Assembly: GCF_037991315.1 (NCBI RefSeq)
Contig: NZ_CP150300.1
Span: forward strand, 6,262,001 to 6,326,000
Source: Paenibacillus sp. FSL H8-0079
Lineage (GTDB): Bacteria > Bacillota > Bacilli > Paenibacillales > Paenibacillaceae
Direction: 5' to 3'
DNA: 64,000 bases
Shown here piece by piece: positions 62,307-64,000 of this stretch; the first letter of the stretch is position 1, and every line of letters begins with the position of its first letter. Under the pieces are notes generated by a model, which did not search any database, was not told the origin of the DNA, and was given only the letters and a program-made list of their open reading frames with translations. The position numbers and the translations under genes are program-made.

Positions 62307-64000
62307 TTATAACTCAGCCCATTGTGCCAATACATCATTATATTCAGTGGACAATTGCTCACGTTCATTCCAGATTTGTTCCAATTCAAGCGGATTGTTC
62401 TGCACAAATTCCAACTGTTGGTCCAGCACCTGAATCTGTGCCTCAAGACGAGCCAACGTCTGTTCCAGCTTCTCCGCAGACGGTTTGTTGCCATTGCCAC
62501 TTCTATGTTTCGATGCAGCTGCTGCCGAAGGGGTCAACGACTTGCTTGATTCAGTAGAAGCTTCATAATCACGACTTCCTTCGGTAGCCGCAACAGTGGA
62601 ACCGTTCATTGTCGAGTTTGTTTCTGGTTTCTTCCCTGATCTGGAAGTTCCGCCGGGCGCGGACGTTAAACCTGACTTCATCTCTGACTTGGCGTCCCCA
62701 CGAGAAGAAACTCCCGCTCCTGCCGTAGCCTGGCCTCTCGCCGCCGCACGAGCTTGCAAATCAAGCTTCTTCTCACGATACGCCTCATAGTCTCCCAGAT
62801 AAGCGGTCATCTGACCGTCCTCCAGTTCCCACACACGGGAAGCGAGGCGATTGACGAAGTACCGATCATGCGAGATGGCAAGTACGGTCCCTTCAAAATC
62901 AACCAGCGACTCTTCCAGCGCTTCTCTGGATGCGATATCCAGATGGTTGGTTGGCTCATCGAGCAGCAGTACATTGGGTTTGCGTTGCACCAGAAGAGCT
63001 AGCCGCAGACGCGTCCATTCCCCACCAGATAACTGTCCCACCGAGCGGGAGACATCCGCTCCATAGAACAGATATCGGGCCAGAATTCCGCGAGCCTCTC
63101 CCTCTTCAACGCCTGCTTCCAGACGGAAGTATTCAAGTACGTTCAGCTTTGGATTCGTAGGTTCCTCCTGTTGAGCCAGATATCCCACATCCACGCGAGC
63201 ACCCCACTCCAGCTTGCCCGCATTGGGTTGCTCTTCACCAAGCAACAGCTTGAACAGGGTCGTCTTACCGGAACCATTGCGGCCAATGAGTGCAATTTTA
63301 TCTCCATATTCCAGCAGACCCGAGATTCCGCGCAGGATTTCACGCTCACCATAGCTTTTCTCGACCTGTTCCAATACCGCTACCCGTTTACCCGTTCGAT
63401 CCGTAGGACGCACATCGAACTCGGCATTGCGGCGCTCCAGTAAAGGACGCTTCACCTGTTCCATCCGCTCCAGCGCCTTGCGCATGGAAGCGGCCCGCCG
63501 GAAGAACTTTTCATTGCCACCCACACGACCCCATTCCTCAAGTTGGCGAATCGTTTCTTTCATTTTCTTGATAACCTTCTGCTGCTCTTTAAACTCCTCG
63601 AATTGCTGCAACAGCCGTTGTTCCTTCACTTTCATATATTCCGTATAACCGCCAGCAGATGTTTCTGCTTCTCCATCCTCCAGCTCCAGTGTTCGATTCA
63701 CTACCCGATCCAGAAAATAACGATCATGCGAGATCAGGACAATGGTGCCGGGATATTCTCGTAAAAATCCTTCCAGCCACTCGACCCGCTCCAGATCAAG
63801 ATGATTCGTCGGCTCATCCAGCAATAACAGGTCGGGTCTTACGATTAGCTGTGAAGCCAGCACCACCCGAGTCTGCTCCCCACCGGACAGGGAACCAAAG
63901 CGCCAACCATAATGCGCCTTGGCGATATCCAAACCGTCCGCCACCTGATCGATCCGGGCATCCATTTCGTATCCACCCTCACGCTCGAACTGTTCTTGCA
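62307..64000 (-). CDS. ABC-F family ATPase, N-terminus outside window
   Basis: About 563 residues of a soluble duplicated ATPase are visible; the first Walker A lies beyond base 64000. The first domain shows GSLSGGEQTRVVLASQL and LLLLDEPTNHLD, the interdomain linker is charged (VKEQRLLQQFEEFKEQQKVIKKMKE), and the second domain has IGRNGSGKTTLFKLL, QLSGGEWTRLRLALL and VLLLDEPTNHLD. The C-terminal ~140 residues form a Ser/Lys/Gly-rich stretch then a coiled coil (KLEQTLARLEAQIQVLDQQLEF). There are no membrane helices. ABC-F proteins act on the ribosome E-site in translation rescue or antibiotic resistance (YdiF- or Uup-like). Which applies here cannot be told. Confidence 0.85.
   Translation of the reverse strand, partial: QEQFEREGGYEMDARIDQVADGLDIAKAHYGWRFGSLSGGEQTRVVLASQLIVRPDLLLLDEPTNHLDLERVEWLEGFLREYPGTIVLISHDRYFLDRVVNRTLELEDGEAETSAGGYTEYMKVKEQRLLQQFEEFKEQQKVIKKMKETIRQLEEWGRVGGNEKFFRRAASMRKALERMEQVKRPLLERRNAEFDVRPTDRTGKRVAVLEQVEKSYGEREILRGISGLLEYGDKIALIGRNGSGKTTLFKLLLGEEQPNAGKLEWGARVDVGYLAQQEEPTNPKLNVLEYFRLEAGVEEGEARGILARYLFYGADVSRSVGQLSGGEWTRLRLALLVQRKPNVLLLDEPTNHLDIASREALEESLVDFEGTVLAISHDRYFVNRLASRVWELEDGQMTAYLGDYEAYREKKLDLQARAAARGQATAGAGVSSRGDAKSEMKSGLTSAPGGTSRSGKKPETNSTMNGSTVAATEGSRDYEASTESSKSLTPSAAAASKHRSGNGNKPSAEKLEQTLARLEAQIQVLDQQLEFVQNNPLELEQIWNEREQLSTEYNDVLAQWAEL

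Overview
The window looks like the chromosome of a Paenibacillus-type Firmicute. The evidence is strong GGAGG ribosome binding sites with ATG, GTG and TTG starts, a base composition near 50% GC by eye, single-lipobox sugar-binding proteins followed by CUT1 permeases, an antiterminator-controlled glp regulon, cydABCD in one operon, and many short U-tailed terminators. No rRNA, tRNA, prophage or CRISPR array was seen.

Layout. 1-5950 (minus strand): the 5' part of a Gfo/Idh/MocA oxidoreductase, then the glycerol catabolism block glpP-glpK-glpD with a GlpP-type leader terminator before glpD, and a monofunctional ribA. 6274-11063 (plus): a sugar ABC importer with a GntK-like FGGY kinase. 11064-14938: an inverted-repeat element, a SnoaL/NTF2-like protein and an ArsR regulator sharing a palindrome, an unrecognised protein and a TagO-type transferase. 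15048-21320 (minus): cydABCD with a Rex-like operator upstream. 21704-36135: a glycosylation island made of two convergent glycosyltransferase operons and a set of repetitive or paralogous structural proteins. 36248-38842: an MFS exporter and its probable winged-helix regulator. 39002-41894: an ABC importer of the TrpXYZ/ABC_sub_bind type. 42236-45438: a truncated phosphotransferase, an Rpn-family nuclease, a Cys-rich regulator and trhO. 45677-51883: a two-component system with a propeller lipoprotein, an AraC regulator and a MATE pump. 52153-56758: a second sugar ABC importer, lspA and a UPF0303 protein. 56828-59248: a HAAS-domain membrane protein with a PadR regulator, and a nucleoside hydrolase. 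59495-62037: a four-gene cassette of DUF350, GspS-like ATP-grasp, small lipoprotein and an unrecognised protein. 62307-64000: an ABC-F ATPase running off the window.

The features most worth a second look are the glycosylation island, whose structural proteins lack signal peptides (one contains about 18 Thr-rich repeats); a block of very high GC inside one of its glycosyltransferase genes; a five-copy family of modular 150-225 bp intergenic elements with imperfect terminal inverted repeats, all oriented the same way toward the next gene; and the DUF350/ATP-grasp/lipoprotein cassette. All functions are inferred by reading the sequence; no database search was run.
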